From the NCBI GenBank assembly GCA_964652755.1, contig CAZZBP010000010.1, positions 1 through 43,222 on the forward strand: a stretch of 43,222 nucleotides of DNA. Direction: 5' to 3'. Made by a program: the position numbers and the translations under genes. How positions within the stretch are numbered: position 1 is the stretch's first letter; every line of letters begins with the position of its first letter. Below are positions 42,633 to 43,222 of this stretch, one piece after another. The notes below the pieces were generated by a model, which made no database searches, was not told where the DNA came from, and was given only the letters and a program-made list of their open reading frames with translations. This DNA comes from UBA11795 sp964652755. GTDB taxonomy: Bacteria > Chloroflexota > Dehalococcoidia > Lucifugimonadales > UBA826.

Positions 42633-43222
42633 ATGCCACTAATTATTGGTATAACCGGCTCAATAGCCTCAGGGAAAAGTACTGCTTGCGAATACCTGGC
42701 AAGTAGAGGTGCCGTTTACTGCGATGCGGACAAGCTCGTCCACCGAATGTACGATCCCGGAAAGCCCGCATTTGACCGAATTGTCCGGGCTTTTGGACAA
42801 GACGTCGTAGGTGAAGATGGATATATAGATAGGAGAATCCTGGGATCAAAGGTATTTGGTAATGCAGAAGAGATGGCAAGGCTTACGGGCGCTATAGGTG
42901 ATATTCAAGCCGAAGTATGTGGAGTTATGGACTCATGGCGTACTTCCTTGTCACCTAATACAATCGGGTTAATGGAAGCTGTCAATTTTATCGAGGCCGG
43001 CTACGGTCGATTTAGCGATTTCACTTGGCTATTTGCTGTAGACAACAAACTCGCAATTCAACGTTTAAAAGATCGTAACAACCTAACCACAGAAATGGCA
43101 GAGCAACGATTATCAAGTCAACGTGCGTGGCAAGATAGAGAACCAGCAGCTGATTTGGTGACGCAGAATAACGGATCACAAGAAGAGCTTATAGAACTTG
43201 TGGAAATGGAAATATCAAGGAT
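42633..43222 (+). CDS. coaE: Dephospho-CoA kinase, 3' end outside window
   Basis: Open from ATG 42633 to the window edge (196 complete codons visible of a normal ~200-210). MPLIIGITGSIASGKST contains the Walker A loop; YCDADKLVHRMYDPGKPAFDRIVRAFG is the substrate block (normally DADxxxH); LKDRNNLTTEMAEQRLSSQ is the lid (normally R-x-x-L-T). It adds the 3' phosphate to dephospho-CoA, the last step of CoA synthesis. Walker A reads GSIASGKST rather than GGIGSGKST. The 142-base gap after the Mo-hydroxylase gene holds no gene. Confidence 0.9.
   Translation, partial: MPLIIGITGSIASGKSTACEYLASRGAVYCDADKLVHRMYDPGKPAFDRIVRAFGQDVVGEDGYIDRRILGSKVFGNAEEMARLTGAIGDIQAEVCGVMDSWRTSLSPNTIGLMEAVNFIEAGYGRFSDFTWLFAVDNKLAIQRLKDRNNLTTEMAEQRLSSQRAWQDREPAADLVTQNNGSQEELIELVEMEISR

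Overview
The window looks like chromosomal DNA of a free-living, probably marine member of Chloroflexota, most plausibly the SAR202/Dehalococcoidia side of the phylum. That placement is inferred from gene content: a DUF951 protein directly after a type-2 pyrF, a giant UPF0182 membrane protein, a TrmI-type tRNA m1A58 methyltransferase, an AtpZ-like protein heading the ATP synthase operon, and a mix of luciferase-like flavin oxidoreductase, D-2-hydroxyacid dehydrogenase, amidohydrolase, acyl-CoA dehydrogenases and molybdenum hydroxylase typical of oligotrophic scavengers. No phage, transposase, CRISPR array or rRNA was seen. Several genes appear to start with TTG or GTG.

Layout. 1-9283: accessory catabolism and transport. 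It holds three MFS/DMT-type transporters, a D-2-hydroxyacid dehydrogenase, a YprB-like nuclease, a PfkB-fold protein, a membrane-anchored alpha/beta hydrolase and a duplicated dimeric-barrel protein, with two decayed genes: a cyclase-family pseudogene (about 1747-2560, minus) and a metallo-beta-lactamase-fold pseudogene (6067-6361, plus). 9325-16232: LLM flavin oxidoreductase, glutaryl-CoA-dehydrogenase-like enzyme, a UMF1-family transporter with a large soluble insertion, a glycerophosphodiesterase, tRNA-Thr(CGT), a PPOX-family flavoprotein and an amidohydrolase.

16358-21210: the most interesting stretch. A peroxiredoxin reading frame is broken only by an in-frame TGA that falls exactly where the peroxidatic cysteine belongs, followed by a strong stem-loop. 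I read it as a selenocysteine peroxiredoxin (U45) with a SECIS element. It is followed by TrmI, a MidA-like methyltransferase, a small zinc-ribbon-like protein, citrate synthase and, divergently, the NADH-sensing repressor Rex.

21231-28168 (minus): complete F-type ATP synthase operon in the order atpI/Z-B-E-F-H-A-G-D-C, with a plausible promoter just upstream. The a subunit has a histidine-rich insertion, and epsilon consists only of its beta-sandwich domain. 28278-29979: bifunctional-nuclease-domain protein, DUF951 protein and pyrF.

30088-39954: a MagIII-like DNA glycosylase, then a long minus-strand run argJ-argB-UPF0182-argD-argG-acyl-CoA dehydrogenase-MaoC hydratase. This covers much of arginine biosynthesis (acetyl cycle, acetylglutamate kinase, acetylornithine aminotransferase, argininosuccinate synthase); argC, argF and argH are not in the window. 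40253-43222: a lone molybdopterin-binding hydroxylase large subunit and the 5' part of coaE, which runs off the end.
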